The notes beneath the pieces are model-generated. The model worked only from the letters and a program-made list of their open reading frames with translations, was not told where the DNA came from and ran no database searches. Both the position numbers and the translations under genes were made by a program. Shown one piece after another: positions 36,419-45,450 of a stretch of 64,000 bases of DNA; the first letter of the stretch is position 1; each line of letters starts with the position of its first letter. Source of the DNA: an uncultured Draconibacterium sp. (GTDB lineage Bacteria > Bacteroidota > Bacteroidia > Bacteroidales > Prolixibacteraceae). The stretch covers positions 5,490,501 to 5,554,500 of the forward strand of contig NZ_OY781365.1 of the NCBI RefSeq assembly GCF_963676815.1. The letters are read 5' to 3'.

Positions 36419-37504
36419 ATGATACAAAGAGAGGAATATAGCGAAAAGAAAAAGGGGCTTGTCGGAACGATTGTTTTTCATGTAATCGTACTGATATTAT
36501 TGCTTGTGCTTGGCTTTTTTACGCCGCTACCTCTGCCCGGAGAAGAAGGAATTCTGGTAAATTTTGGTAATTCAGAAAATGGATTGGGCGACCGCGAACC
36601 AAGTCCGGCACGCCGACAACAACAAACTTCTCCTCCACCTCCACAAACCGCACAGCAACAATCAACACCTCCACCGGCAAAACAAACGCCTCCGCCTCCG
36701 GTAAAAACTTCGGAGCCTGAACCGGCCGAAGAAGTTGCAATGACTCAGGATTACGAAGAAACCGCAGCAATTGAGGCTGCCGAGAAAAAGAAAAAAGAAG
36801 AAGAGCGTAAACGCCAGCAAGAGCTGGAAGAAAAAAGACGCCGGGAACAAGAGGAACTTGAACGTAAACAAGCAGAAGAAGCAGAGCAGAAACGTTTAGA
36901 AGAAATAGAACGCCAACGGCAAGAAGAAATTGAACGTCAGCAAAGAGAAGAAGCTGAACGAATTGCCCGCGAAGAAGCTGAACGTAAAGCACGAGAAGAA
37001 GCAGAACAACAGCGTAAACTGGAAGAAGAACGTAAAATTGCGGAAATAAACTCGCGTACCCAGGGTGCATTTGCCAACAGTGGATCAGGAAGTGGTGGCA
37101 CCGGCAGTAGCGATGGAAAAAGCCAGGGAGTAACTTTCCCGGGAGGTAACCAGGGTGTTCCTACTGGCGATCCGAATGCAACGAATTACGGCCCGGGCGG
37201 AAGCGGAGCCGGAAACCAGGGATCGGGATCTGGCATTTCATTCGATTTGGGCGGACGTTCAGCAATCTCATTACCAAAACCGGAATATCCTGCCAACGAT
37301 GCCGGAATTGTTGTTGTAAAAGTTACCGTAGATAAATATGGCAAAGTTACATCTGCCGAACCTGGCGCGCGAGGTACAACAATTGCGAATAAAGCTTTCT
37401 GGGATGAAGCCAAACAAGCTGCATTAAAAGCAAAATTCAATGTAGACGATAATGCTCCGGCATTCCAACAGGGAACAATTTCATATCGTTTTACACTTGA
37501 TTAA
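36419..37504 (+). CDS. TonB/TolA-like energy transducer with long charged coiled coil
   Basis: A 361-residue protein. Layout: inner-membrane helix at about 15-35, a Pro-rich stretch at 60-105, a Glu/Arg/Lys-rich coiled coil at 110-215 built from many RxxEExER-like units, a Gly/Ser-rich linker at 220-270, and a C-terminal TonB-like domain (KPEYPANDAGIVVVKVTVDKYGKV, ending ISYRFTLD). It carries energy from ExbB/ExbD to outer-membrane receptors. The coiled coil is TolA-like, so a Tol-type role in envelope integrity is an alternative. Confidence 0.85.
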   Translation: MIQREEYSEKKKGLVGTIVFHVIVLILLLVLGFFTPLPLPGEEGILVNFGNSENGLGDREPSPARRQQQTSPPPPQTAQQQSTPPPAKQTPPPPVKTSEPEPAEEVAMTQDYEETAAIEAAEKKKKEEERKRQQELEEKRRREQEELERKQAEEAEQKRLEEIERQRQEEIERQQREEAERIAREEAERKAREEAEQQRKLEEERKIAEINSRTQGAFANSGSGSGGTGSSDGKSQGVTFPGGNQGVPTGDPNATNYGPGGSGAGNQGSGSGISFDLGGRSAISLPKPEYPANDAGIVVVKVTVDKYGKVTSAEPGARGTTIANKAFWDEAKQAALKAKFNVDDNAPAFQQGTISYRFTLD

Positions 37505-37649
37505 AATTCAAAATTTTAAACCACCTACCCATTACAAACAATAGCAAAATAACCTTGTTTTGCTTTCGATTTTCAGGTCCAATATTTATTGACAATTATC
37601 TGTTTTTTAATCCATTAAAAATGTGTTCATTTGCGAAAAATTTCGAGAG

Positions 37650-38573
37650 ATGGCATTTTTAACAAAAGACAGAATTTTTAGTAAAAAGTGGATTCAGGAC
37701 AACCTGTTGCTTATCGCCGGCTCGTTTATACTGGCAGCCGCTTTTGTATTTTTTGTTACACCACATAAAATTGTTCCGGGTGGCGTTTATGGTATTGCTA
37801 TTGTCGTGCACTACCTAACCGAAGGCGTATTTTCTTTCTGGCCCGACGGAATTCCTGTTGGTACTTTTGCGCTTATGATTGATATTCCGCTAATCATCGC
37901 AGGAATAAAAATTCTTGGGCCTCGATTCGGAATAAAAACAATTACGGGCTCGGTATTAACAGCTGTTTTTACCGACTTGTTAACCATGATGCGCCCCGAT
38001 GCAAATGTTCCATTGGTTGACGATATTCTTTTATCGTGCTTATTTGGTGGTGTTATGATGGGATTTGGTTTGGGCTTGATATTTAAGTCGCGTGCAACTT
38101 CCGGCGGCTCAGATATTATTGCCATGATCATTGGAAAATACACCCACATTCAGATTGGAAGATTAATGATTTATGTGGATTCGGTTATTGTGTTTTTTGG
38201 ATTACTTGCATTCCGCGATTGGGCTATCCCCCTCTACTCGTTAATTGTAATTTATATCTGTGGAAAATTGATTGATGCAGCGCTTGAAGGAGCCAGCTAC
38301 AATAAAGCGCTAATAATTGTTTCGCGAAAACATGCTGAAATAAAGGAAAAACTATTGGTTGATTTGGAACGTGGCGGCACCTACCTGAATGGAGAAGGAA
38401 TGTTTACCGGAGAACAAAAACAAATTATCTACACCGTTGTTAGCCGGCGCGAAGTTGCTATTCTGCAAGAATTTATAAGCAAAATAGATCCCGATGCATT
38501 TATTACAGTTATGGATACCAAAGAAATACTTGGCGAAGGTTTTCAGAGCCTCAATCAGAAAGTAAACAATTAG
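37650..38573 (+). CDS. YitT-family membrane protein (DUF2179 C-terminus)
   Basis: A 307-residue protein. ATG 37650 is preferred over an upstream GTG at 37623. Five or six helices lie in residues 20-215 with the family motifs FFVTPHKIVPGGVYGIAIV, GFGLGLIFKSRATSGGSDIIA and GKLIDAALEGASYNKAL. A cytosolic DUF2179 domain follows, ending DPDAFITVMDTKEILGEGF. YitT proteins are widespread with no settled transport role. Downstream of tonB by 145 nt and may be separate. Confidence 0.9.
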   Translation: MAFLTKDRIFSKKWIQDNLLLIAGSFILAAAFVFFVTPHKIVPGGVYGIAIVVHYLTEGVFSFWPDGIPVGTFALMIDIPLIIAGIKILGPRFGIKTITGSVLTAVFTDLLTMMRPDANVPLVDDILLSCLFGGVMMGFGLGLIFKSRATSGGSDIIAMIIGKYTHIQIGRLMIYVDSVIVFFGLLAFRDWAIPLYSLIVIYICGKLIDAALEGASYNKALIIVSRKHAEIKEKLLVDLERGGTYLNGEGMFTGEQKQIIYTVVSRREVAILQEFISKIDPDAFITVMDTKEILGEGFQSLNQKVNN

Positions 38574-38707
38574 GCTTTAACACCATCCTGATTTGCATTT
38601 TAACAATCTTAACTATTTTTAATTTTAACCCGGTAAAAATAGGCTGTAATCGTTTTGTCCGGCTGAATATTCTGTTATCTTCGTGGCACTCTGAAAGTAT
38701 TTAGTAA

Positions 38708-39502
38708 ATGGACTTTTCCGGAAAGACAATATGGATAACAGGAGCATCATCGGGCATTGGTAAAGCTGTAGCTATTGAGTTATCGGCAAACAATGTAACA
38801 CTCATTCTTTCAGGCAGAAAAGAACAAGCCTTACGAGAAACCGAAAAATCCTGTATTAAAAATGGCTGCCAAACAGTTATTCTTCCTTTCGATTTAGGAA
38901 ACGAACAATCGATTGAAGAAGCTGCTCAATTCATTAAAGAAAACAACATAAAAATTGATGCACTGTACCAGTTTGGCGGAATTAGTCAACGTTCGTTTGT
39001 AGCCGAAACTCCGGTAAGTATCGATCGTAAAATTTTCGAAGTAAATTATTTTGGAACAATTGCATTAACCAAGAAAATTTTACCGGCAATGATTGAAAAT
39101 GGAGGCGGACAAATTGCGGTAACATCCAGCATTGTTGGAAAATTCGGATTTCCTTACCGATCATCATATTCCGCATCAAAACAAGCCCTTCACGGTTTTT
39201 TTGAAAGTTTACGTGCCGAAAACACAAAAAACAAAATTGCAGTATCCATTATCATTCCGGGGCGCATTAAAACAAACATTTCCGTGAATGCAATTGATAA
39301 AACCGGCAACACACACGCAAAAATGGATGCCGGGCAAGACAGCGGAATGTCGGCAGAAAAGTGCGCAAAAATAATTTGCAAAAAACTGAAAAAAGAGAAA
39401 AAAGAAATATTGGTTGGTGGATCAGAAGTGATAATGGTACACATCAGGCGGTTTTTGCCCCGATTGTATTATTACATGGCTTCACGCGTAAATCCACTAT
39501 AA
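38708..39502 (+). CDS. Short-chain dehydrogenase/reductase
   Basis: A 264-residue SDR of the DHRS7-like type. The cofactor-binding motif is TGASSGIGKAVA at residues 11-22. The catalytic Ser is in AVTSSIVGKFG, and YSASK (Tyr and Lys) follows. The C-terminal IRRFLPRLYYYMASRV suggests contact with the membrane. The substrate is unknown. First gene of a group with the VOC gene (20 nt apart). Confidence 0.9.
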   Translation: MDFSGKTIWITGASSGIGKAVAIELSANNVTLILSGRKEQALRETEKSCIKNGCQTVILPFDLGNEQSIEEAAQFIKENNIKIDALYQFGGISQRSFVAETPVSIDRKIFEVNYFGTIALTKKILPAMIENGGGQIAVTSSIVGKFGFPYRSSYSASKQALHGFFESLRAENTKNKIAVSIIIPGRIKTNISVNAIDKTGNTHAKMDAGQDSGMSAEKCAKIICKKLKKEKKEILVGGSEVIMVHIRRFLPRLYYYMASRVNPL

Positions 39503-39522
39503 ATTGTAAGTATTAAGCGAGT

Positions 39523-40596
39523 ATGAAAGCACAAATTAACGGGATTCAGCAATTGGGAGTTGGAGTCGAGAATCTTCAGGAAGCCTGGAAATGGTACCGC
39601 GAACATTTCTCGATGGATATCAGAATGTTTGAAGACGAAGCAACTGCAGAACTAATGCTTGCCCATACAGCAGGCAAAACGCGCGACAGAAGAGCTGTTT
39701 TGGCGCTTAATATGCAAGGAGGAGGCGGTTTTGAAATTTGGCAACACACCGGGAAAAAACCCCAACCGATTGATTTTGAAATTCAGTTGGGTGACCTCGG
39801 AATTAATATCGGGAAAATAAAAACCGAAAATGTACAAGCCGTTTACGATAAATTTAAGACTTCGAAACTGAACTTGCTCACGACAATTTCGACAGATCCT
39901 GCCGGTAATGATCATTTCTTTATGAAAGATATTTACGGCAACATGTGGGAAATTAAAAACCAGGGAGGCGTTTTCCGTAAGAAAGAAAAATCGTTAAGCG
40001 GTGGAGTGTTAGGTACCGTTATTGGGGTGAAAGAAATGGACACCAGTCTTAAAGTTTACCAGGAAATTCTGCAGTACGACGAAATCGTTTACGATGAAAC
40101 CGGAGTTTTTGAAGATTATAGAGGAATACCCGGAGGCGATAAAAAGTTCCGTCGTGTATTGTTACGTCATTCCGATGTAAAACAAGGCGCTTTCAGTCCG
40201 TTTTTTGGACAATCGGTAATCGAATTGGTTCAAGCCTTCGATTATGAACCAAAAGATATTTACGAAGGAAGAATTTGGGGAGATCCCGGTTTTATACACC
40301 TGTGTTTCGATATAAACGGAATGGATCAATTTCGTGAAAAAGCAAAAGCTATTGGATATCCGTTTACCGTTGACAGTGCAAAAGCCACTGAATCGTTTGA
40401 TATGGGCGAAGCAGCCGGAAATTTCGCATATATCCAGGCGCCGGAAGGTACTTTAATCGAATTTGTGGAAACACACAAAATACCAATCATCAAGAAAATA
40501 GGCTGGTACATCGATTTTAGAAAACGCGGTTATCACCCGCTTCCTAACTGGATTATGAACATGTTCCGCTTTATGCGGGTAAAAGACAAAAAATAG
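39523..40596 (+). CDS. Two-domain VOC-family protein
   Basis: A 357-residue protein with two VOC repeats, at about residues 1-150 (LGVGVENLQEAWKWYREHF ... MWEIKN) and 165-315 (IGVKEMDTSLKVYQEIL ... GTLIEFVETH). A basic C-terminal tail follows. The second domain carries a metal-ligand-like set in FIHLCFDI and IEFVE. The enzyme class is not clear; extradiol-dioxygenase or lyase chemistry is possible. It lies between an SDR and an L-serine dehydratase on the same strand. Confidence 0.85.
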   Translation: MKAQINGIQQLGVGVENLQEAWKWYREHFSMDIRMFEDEATAELMLAHTAGKTRDRRAVLALNMQGGGGFEIWQHTGKKPQPIDFEIQLGDLGINIGKIKTENVQAVYDKFKTSKLNLLTTISTDPAGNDHFFMKDIYGNMWEIKNQGGVFRKKEKSLSGGVLGTVIGVKEMDTSLKVYQEILQYDEIVYDETGVFEDYRGIPGGDKKFRRVLLRHSDVKQGAFSPFFGQSVIELVQAFDYEPKDIYEGRIWGDPGFIHLCFDINGMDQFREKAKAIGYPFTVDSAKATESFDMGEAAGNFAYIQAPEGTLIEFVETHKIPIIKKIGWYIDFRKRGYHPLPNWIMNMFRFMRVKDKK

Positions 40597-40691
40597 AAAG
40601 TCACAAAAACAGTAATAAATCGCATAATAGACAACAAAAGTCATAGTCATTGCAAGAATTCTGCTCTTCATTTGCACAATATTATAGCAGA

Positions 40692-41897
40692 ATGGAATCG
40701 ATAAAAGAAATCTATAAAATAGGACATGGCCCGTCAAGTAGTCATACGATGGGCCCTAAAAAAGCTGCCGAAAAGTTTTTATCGGAAAACAGTGAAGCAG
40801 CAAAGTTTGAGGTAACTTTGTACGGCAGCCTGGCGGCAACCGGCAAGGGCCACCTTACTGATTACGCCATAGAACAAAGTTTTGGTAATCGTAAGTTGCA
40901 AATAAACTGGCAACCTAAAACATTTCTTCCGCGTCATCCGAATGCTTTAAATTTTAAAGCTTTTAACACAGAAAATGAGCTATTAAAAGAATGGACTTGT
41001 TATAGTGTTGGTGGAGGCGCCATTATCGATGATTTTACTCAATCAGAAACCGTTGAAGTATACGAACATACCAGCATGCTGGAAATATTGAACTGGTGTA
41101 ACCAAAACGGAAAAAGCTTTTGGGAATATGTTGCCGAATTTGAAGAAACTGATATTTGGGACTACCTGGAAGAAGTGTTACGCGTAATGTACGACAGTAT
41201 AAAACGCGGACTAAAAATGGATGGTGTGTTGCCCGGTGGTTTAAAGTTGCCCCGTAAAGCACAGAGTTTTAATACCCGAGGACGCAATTTTGCCACACCA
41301 TTTAAACGACGGTCACAATTGTTCTCATACGCATTGGCGGTTATGGAAGAAAATGCGTCGGGAGGTAAAATTGTTGCAGCTCCAACCTGCGGTGCCAGCG
41401 GTGTTATGCCTGCAATTTTAAAGTATTTTCAAAAAATTCATAACACCGACAAACAAAATGCTATTAGAGCTTTGGCTACGGCCGGGCTTATTGGCAACCT
41501 TGTAAAAACAAATGCCTCAATTTCAGGAGCAGAAGTTGGTTGTCAGGGCGAAGTTGGAACTGCCTGTGCAATGGCCTCGGGAGCCGCAACACAAATGATG
41601 GGTGGTACTATTTACCAAATTGAATATTCTGCAGAAATGGGACTCGAACATCATTTGGGACTTACCTGCGACCCTGTTGCAGGACTTGTGCAAATTCCAT
41701 GTATTGAACGTAACGCATTTGCCGCCGAACGCGCTGTTTCGCATAATAATTACGCCTTACTTACCGATGGAAGACACCGGATAAGTTTTGACGAAGTAGT
41801 GGAAACAATGTATAAAACAGGAATAGATTTACAAAGTAAATACCGCGAAACCTCGGAAGGCGGATTAGCGAATTTTGATGCTTTGCCTAATTGTTAA
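40692..41897 (+). CDS. sdaA: L-serine ammonia-lyase, iron-sulfur type
   Basis: A 401-residue single-chain L-serine dehydratase that converts serine to pyruvate and ammonia. ATG 40692 fits the family start (MESIKEIYKIGHGPSSSHTMGP). The beta domain is residues 1-150; the alpha catalytic domain follows with Cys residues in APTCGASGVMPA and CDPVAGLVQIPCIERN that coordinate the [4Fe-4S] cluster. The last residue region GGLANFDALPNC ends in Cys, as seen in other family members with an inhibiting C-terminal tail. The stop interlocks with the convergent lipoprotein gene. Confidence 0.93.
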   Translation: MESIKEIYKIGHGPSSSHTMGPKKAAEKFLSENSEAAKFEVTLYGSLAATGKGHLTDYAIEQSFGNRKLQINWQPKTFLPRHPNALNFKAFNTENELLKEWTCYSVGGGAIIDDFTQSETVEVYEHTSMLEILNWCNQNGKSFWEYVAEFEETDIWDYLEEVLRVMYDSIKRGLKMDGVLPGGLKLPRKAQSFNTRGRNFATPFKRRSQLFSYALAVMEENASGGKIVAAPTCGASGVMPAILKYFQKIHNTDKQNAIRALATAGLIGNLVKTNASISGAEVGCQGEVGTACAMASGAATQMMGGTIYQIEYSAEMGLEHHLGLTCDPVAGLVQIPCIERNAFAAERAVSHNNYALLTDGRHRISFDEVVETMYKTGIDLQSKYRETSEGGLANFDALPNC

Positions 41898-42622
41898 AGC
41901 TGGTTTTTAGGATAGTTTTTAATTGGTATTTCAATCTCAACCAAATCGCCTTCTTTCCACTTTTTTGCAATTACACAATAGCTGCCTGGTTGTGTAAAAT
42001 ATTTTACCTTTTTTACCACAACCGTTGTTCCTTCTGCCCATTCCGGAATACGAATATACAGTTCAATATAACGTTTCTCAGTCATTCCAAAATGTAAACG
42101 TACACTACCCGATTTTGGATATGAAGTTTCTTGTCTGAAATTCACCTCTCCTCCAAGTGTGTGATTATAATTTATCTCAACTGGCTCAAAAAGATTTACA
42201 TAGATATGGTCAACCCTTTTAGTAAGGACAAATGGCTTAATGTATTCCGAAAGTGAATCCGTTTTAGACAACTCCTCCAATTGTTGAGCGTATTTTTCTT
42301 CTCCTGTTAACTCTAGTAACAAGCCGCTTATCTCAATCCATATTGGTAACCCCACAGCACTTTTTATATTACCGCTGTGGGTTGTAAGAAATTGACTATA
42401 GGCTTCTTCAAATGCTTTTAAACTAAATGCAGGATCCTTATCATTATATTGTTTTACAAAAGTAAACAATTGATTAAACTGCCCGTAATTACTACTATTT
42501 AAGTCAGTTACACTTGTACTGTCATACGTAATACGCTCTGATTGTTTTGCCGGAAACCGTTCTTTATTTGAACAAGAAACAACGATAAAGAGAATTAAAA
42601 TACTAATCAGTTTAGGATTCAT
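41894..42622 (-). CDS. Lipoprotein with GH127-like C-terminal beta-sandwich
   Basis: A 242-residue lipoprotein (LFIVVSC, Cys17). The first 90 residues after the signal are of unknown type. From about residue 95, segments such as LPIWIEISGLLLELTGEEKYAQQLEEL and DHIYVNLFEPVEINYNHTLGGEV match by eye the end of the catalytic barrel and the C-terminal beta-sandwich of GH127 enzymes. The closing PGSYCVIAKKWKEGDLVEIEIP also matches. The (alpha/alpha)6 barrel with the catalytic Cys/Glu set is absent, so it is probably non-catalytic. It might be a remnant fused to a new signal peptide. Confidence 0.65.
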   Translation of the reverse strand: MNPKLISILILFIVVSCSNKERFPAKQSERITYDSTSVTDLNSSNYGQFNQLFTFVKQYNDKDPAFSLKAFEEAYSQFLTTHSGNIKSAVGLPIWIEISGLLLELTGEEKYAQQLEELSKTDSLSEYIKPFVLTKRVDHIYVNLFEPVEINYNHTLGGEVNFRQETSYPKSGSVRLHFGMTEKRYIELYIRIPEWAEGTTVVVKKVKYFTQPGSYCVIAKKWKEGDLVEIEIPIKNYPKNQL

Positions 42623-42731
42623 CTGTAGTTATTTTTCAGCTTATAAACACTCATATCAGCGAAGTGTTCAATGAAATTGCATATCAGTAAATTATCAAAA
42701 AAATAATTTGTTTTCTAAAAAAAAAATTCCA

Positions 42732-42739
42732 TAACTTTG
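42732..42739 (+). promoter_or_regulatory. Candidate -7 box for the MATE operon
   Basis: Plus strand TAACTTTG matches TAnnTTTG, 27 nt before a short leader ORF and about 130 nt before the MATE gene. Confidence 0.45.
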
Positions 42740-42766
42740 TCACACTCAAATAAAACGAAAACTAAA

Positions 42767-42814
42767 ATGAATATCTCAACAAATATTTCCGTCACAGTTT
42801 GCCGACCGTTCTAG
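42767..42814 (+). CDS. Putative 15-residue leader peptide upstream of the MATE gene
   Basis: An ATG at 42767 opens a 15-codon frame reading MNISTNISVTVCRPF, ending in TAG. A hairpin GCCGACC/GGTTGGC (42801-42820, loop GTTCTA) covers its last codons and stop. It lies in the leader between a promoter box and the MATE gene. A regulatory leader peptide is possible; its function is not known. Confidence 0.35.
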   Translation: MNISTNISVTVCRPF

Positions 42815-42820
42815 GTTGGC
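42801..42820 (+). promoter_or_regulatory. Hairpin over the leader-peptide stop
   Basis: Seven base pairs (one G-U) between GCCGACC and GGTTGGC with a 6-nt loop. No T tract follows, so it is not a simple terminator. It may affect translation of the leader or readthrough into the MATE gene. Confidence 0.4.
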
Positions 42821-42870
42821 CATGAGAGATTATTCAATTAGTTATTCATTTATTTTCCATATATTTTACA

Positions 42871-44310
42871 ATGTTACGTATAAGAGCAATTGTTTTGTCT
42901 GTACAAAAATTAAAAGACATCGACTTAAAAGAGCTGTGGATTGACGTTAAAGAGGCGATTGGCGGCTCAGAACGAGATTTTACAAATGCCGGGTTGGGCA
43001 AAGCTATTTTTATTTTAGCCGTTCCAATGGTACTTGAAATGATAATGGAATCGGTATTTGCCGTAGTCGACATCTTCTTCGTTTCAAAACTTGGTGCCGA
43101 TGCTGTGGCCACTGTTGGTATTACCGAATCGGTAATGACCATTGTGTATGCCATTGGAATGGGACTGAGCGTAGCCACTACTGCTTTGGTATCGCGCCGA
43201 ATAGGTGAGAAAAATAAAGAGCAAGCAGGTGTTGTTGCATTTCAGGCAATATTGGTAGGACTGATTTTTTCGGTGTGTATTGCTATTCCCGGAGTTTTAT
43301 TTGCAGGAAAGTTCCTAAAACTTATGGGCGCCACTGAAAGTATGGCTTCCGAAGGTTACCTCTTCCCTGCCATAATGTTTGGCGGCAATATGGTAATTAT
43401 GATGCTTTTCATCATCAATGCAGTGTTCCGTAGTTCGGGCGATGCAGCTATTTCTATGCGGGTAATGTGGCTGGCCAATATTATCAACATTATTCTTGAT
43501 CCGCTGCTTATATTTGGCTACGGACCTTTCCCTGAACTGGGTTTGGCCGGAGCTGCCGTTGCAACTACTATTGGACGAGGCTTGGCAGTTATCTATCAGT
43601 TTCATCTTTTGTTTAAAGGAAATCATCGTGTTCGCTTGTACCTCGGTAGTATTAAAGTTCGTTTAAATGTGATGCTGAAGCTCATTAAAATATCAGGAGG
43701 AGGAATTCTGCAGAACCTGATAGCAACATCAAGCTGGATACTTTTGGTGCGAATTATTGCTGTTTCAGGCCCTGATGCACTAGCTGGTTATACCATCGCC
43801 ATTCGCATTATTATTTTTGCGCTATTGCCTGCCTGGGGACTAAGTAACGCTGCATCTACCTTAGTTGGCCAGAACCTTGGAGCCAACCAGCCCGAACGTG
43901 CTGAGAAATCAGTATGGATTACAGGATATGTAAACATGATCTTTATGGGAATCATGGGGCTCATTTTGGCCATATTCCCTGAATTCTGGATAAATCTATT
44001 TATTCGTGAAACAGATGTTATTGCACATGGCACATTGGCATTACAAGTTATCAGTTTTGGTTTTCTGTTTTATGCACTTGGCATGGTACTTATGCAAGGT
44101 TTTAATGGTAGTGGCGACACAATTACTCCATCAAAAATCAATTTTATGAGCTTCTGGCTTTTTGAAATTCCTTTAGCTTATTTTCTGGCTATTGTGCTAA
44201 AAATGGGTTTGTTCGGGGCTTGTATTTCTATAGTTATTGCTGAAACTTTTTTGGCAATAACAGCACTTTATTTATTCCGTAAAGGAAAATGGAAACAACG
44301 AAAAGTTTAA
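42871..44310 (+). CDS. MATE-family efflux transporter
   Basis: A 479-residue membrane protein with twelve predicted helices. MATE-typical segments are ILAVPMVLEMIMESVFAVVDIFFVSKLG, ALVSRRIGEKNKEQA in the first half, and VGQNLGANQPERAEKS in the second. It exports drugs or metabolites using a Na+ or H+ gradient. An N-terminal cytosolic extension of about 45 residues precedes the first helix. It heads a run with rsgA (16-nt spacer) and small genes. Confidence 0.92.
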   Translation: MLRIRAIVLSVQKLKDIDLKELWIDVKEAIGGSERDFTNAGLGKAIFILAVPMVLEMIMESVFAVVDIFFVSKLGADAVATVGITESVMTIVYAIGMGLSVATTALVSRRIGEKNKEQAGVVAFQAILVGLIFSVCIAIPGVLFAGKFLKLMGATESMASEGYLFPAIMFGGNMVIMMLFIINAVFRSSGDAAISMRVMWLANIINIILDPLLIFGYGPFPELGLAGAAVATTIGRGLAVIYQFHLLFKGNHRVRLYLGSIKVRLNVMLKLIKISGGGILQNLIATSSWILLVRIIAVSGPDALAGYTIAIRIIIFALLPAWGLSNAASTLVGQNLGANQPERAEKSVWITGYVNMIFMGIMGLILAIFPEFWINLFIRETDVIAHGTLALQVISFGFLFYALGMVLMQGFNGSGDTITPSKINFMSFWLFEIPLAYFLAIVLKMGLFGACISIVIAETFLAITALYLFRKGKWKQRKV

Positions 44311-44326
44311 TCCAAAATATCAAAAA

Positions 44327-45391
44327 ATGACATCAATAAAACTACATAAAACACTGGCAAAATTTGCCAAAGACAACAATATAAATGACACAGAAATTGC
44401 CCGGGTTGTTACGGTGCACAAAGATCGATATATAATTCAGGATGAAAATTCAGCGTTAAAGGCCGAAATTACAGGAAATATCAGATTTACAGCTCAATCG
44501 GGCGCCGACTTCCCTACAGTTGGCGACTGGGTGCGTTTTACAAAAATGGATGATGAAAATGCTATTATTTTAGAGCTGTTTCCCCGATTTTCCTTATTAC
44601 AGCGTCAGGCTGTTGGGAAACATGGCGATGTGCAACTTATTGCAGCCAATGTTGACACCGCATTCATTGTACAAGCTGTAGGTCACGACTTCAATCCGAA
44701 CCGTTTAGAAAGGTACCTGGCTATTTGTTATGCAGGAAATATTAATCCTGTTCTTATTCTCTCTAAAACCGATTTGGTTGAAAAAAGTGAATGTTTGAAA
44801 CTAATCGACGAAGTAAAAAATAGGCTTAAGAATATTAAAACAATTGCCTTAAGTAATGAAACAAAAGAAGGGATTGATCTTCTTAAAACTGAACTTGAAA
44901 CATCAAGAACTTATTGTTTTCTAGGCTCATCTGGTGTCGGAAAATCAACAATAATAAATCAATTACTCAATAAACAAATACTGGAGACACGAACAATTAG
45001 CGAGAGTACCAGCAAAGGGCGGCATACAACCAGTCACCGCGAGTTGTTTGTTCTGGAGAATAAAAGCATTGTAATCGACACACCGGGAATGCGCGAATTA
45101 GGTGTAACGGACTCTTCCGAAGGACTGGAAATGACATTTGACGATATTGCAGATCTGGCTGATGAATGCAAGTTTAGCGATTGCAGCCACACCAGCGAAT
45201 CGGGCTGTGCAGTGTTAAACGCTGTTGAAAATGGCAATTTAAGTGAAGAATCCTTTGAAAATTACTTAAAACTAAAACGCGAACAAGAGCATTTTAGTAG
45301 CACCGTTTACGAAAAACGACGGCGTGATAAAGAATTTGGAAAAATGATCAAATCAGTTTTGAACGAAAAGAAGCGTTCAAAACCCAGGTAA
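44327..45391 (+). CDS. rsgA: Ribosome small-subunit-dependent GTPase RsgA
   Basis: A 354-residue circularly permuted GTPase for late 30S maturation. The OB domain covers residues 25-95. The G domain is permuted: SKTDL (G4) at 146-150, then the P-loop GSSGVGKS at about 200-207, the switch GRHTTSHREL and DTPGMRE. The C-terminal zinc domain reads CKFSDCSHTSESGCAVL with the Cys/His ligands. All expected parts are present in the RsgA order. Confidence 0.95.
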   Translation: MTSIKLHKTLAKFAKDNNINDTEIARVVTVHKDRYIIQDENSALKAEITGNIRFTAQSGADFPTVGDWVRFTKMDDENAIILELFPRFSLLQRQAVGKHGDVQLIAANVDTAFIVQAVGHDFNPNRLERYLAICYAGNINPVLILSKTDLVEKSECLKLIDEVKNRLKNIKTIALSNETKEGIDLLKTELETSRTYCFLGSSGVGKSTIINQLLNKQILETRTISESTSKGRHTTSHRELFVLENKSIVIDTPGMRELGVTDSSEGLEMTFDDIADLADECKFSDCSHTSESGCAVLNAVENGNLSEESFENYLKLKREQEHFSSTVYEKRRRDKEFGKMIKSVLNEKKRSKPR

Positions 45392-45450
45392 ACAATGAAC
45401 AATAAAGCCCTTTCATTCATTCTTTATCTGAAACCAAAACTTAAAAATCG

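Noticed and set aside
36780..37050. Repetitive DNA that might be a tandem repeat or CRISPR-like array
   Set aside because: The repetition follows codons of the charged coiled coil, has no spacers and varies at the DNA level.
36519..37070. 183-codon Leu/Val-rich frame antisense to the TonB-like gene
   Set aside because: It is the mirror of the Glu/Arg-rich coiled coil codons, not an independent protein.
43788..44033. Antisense frame within the MATE gene
   Set aside because: Shadow of a complete membrane protein gene; no independent features.
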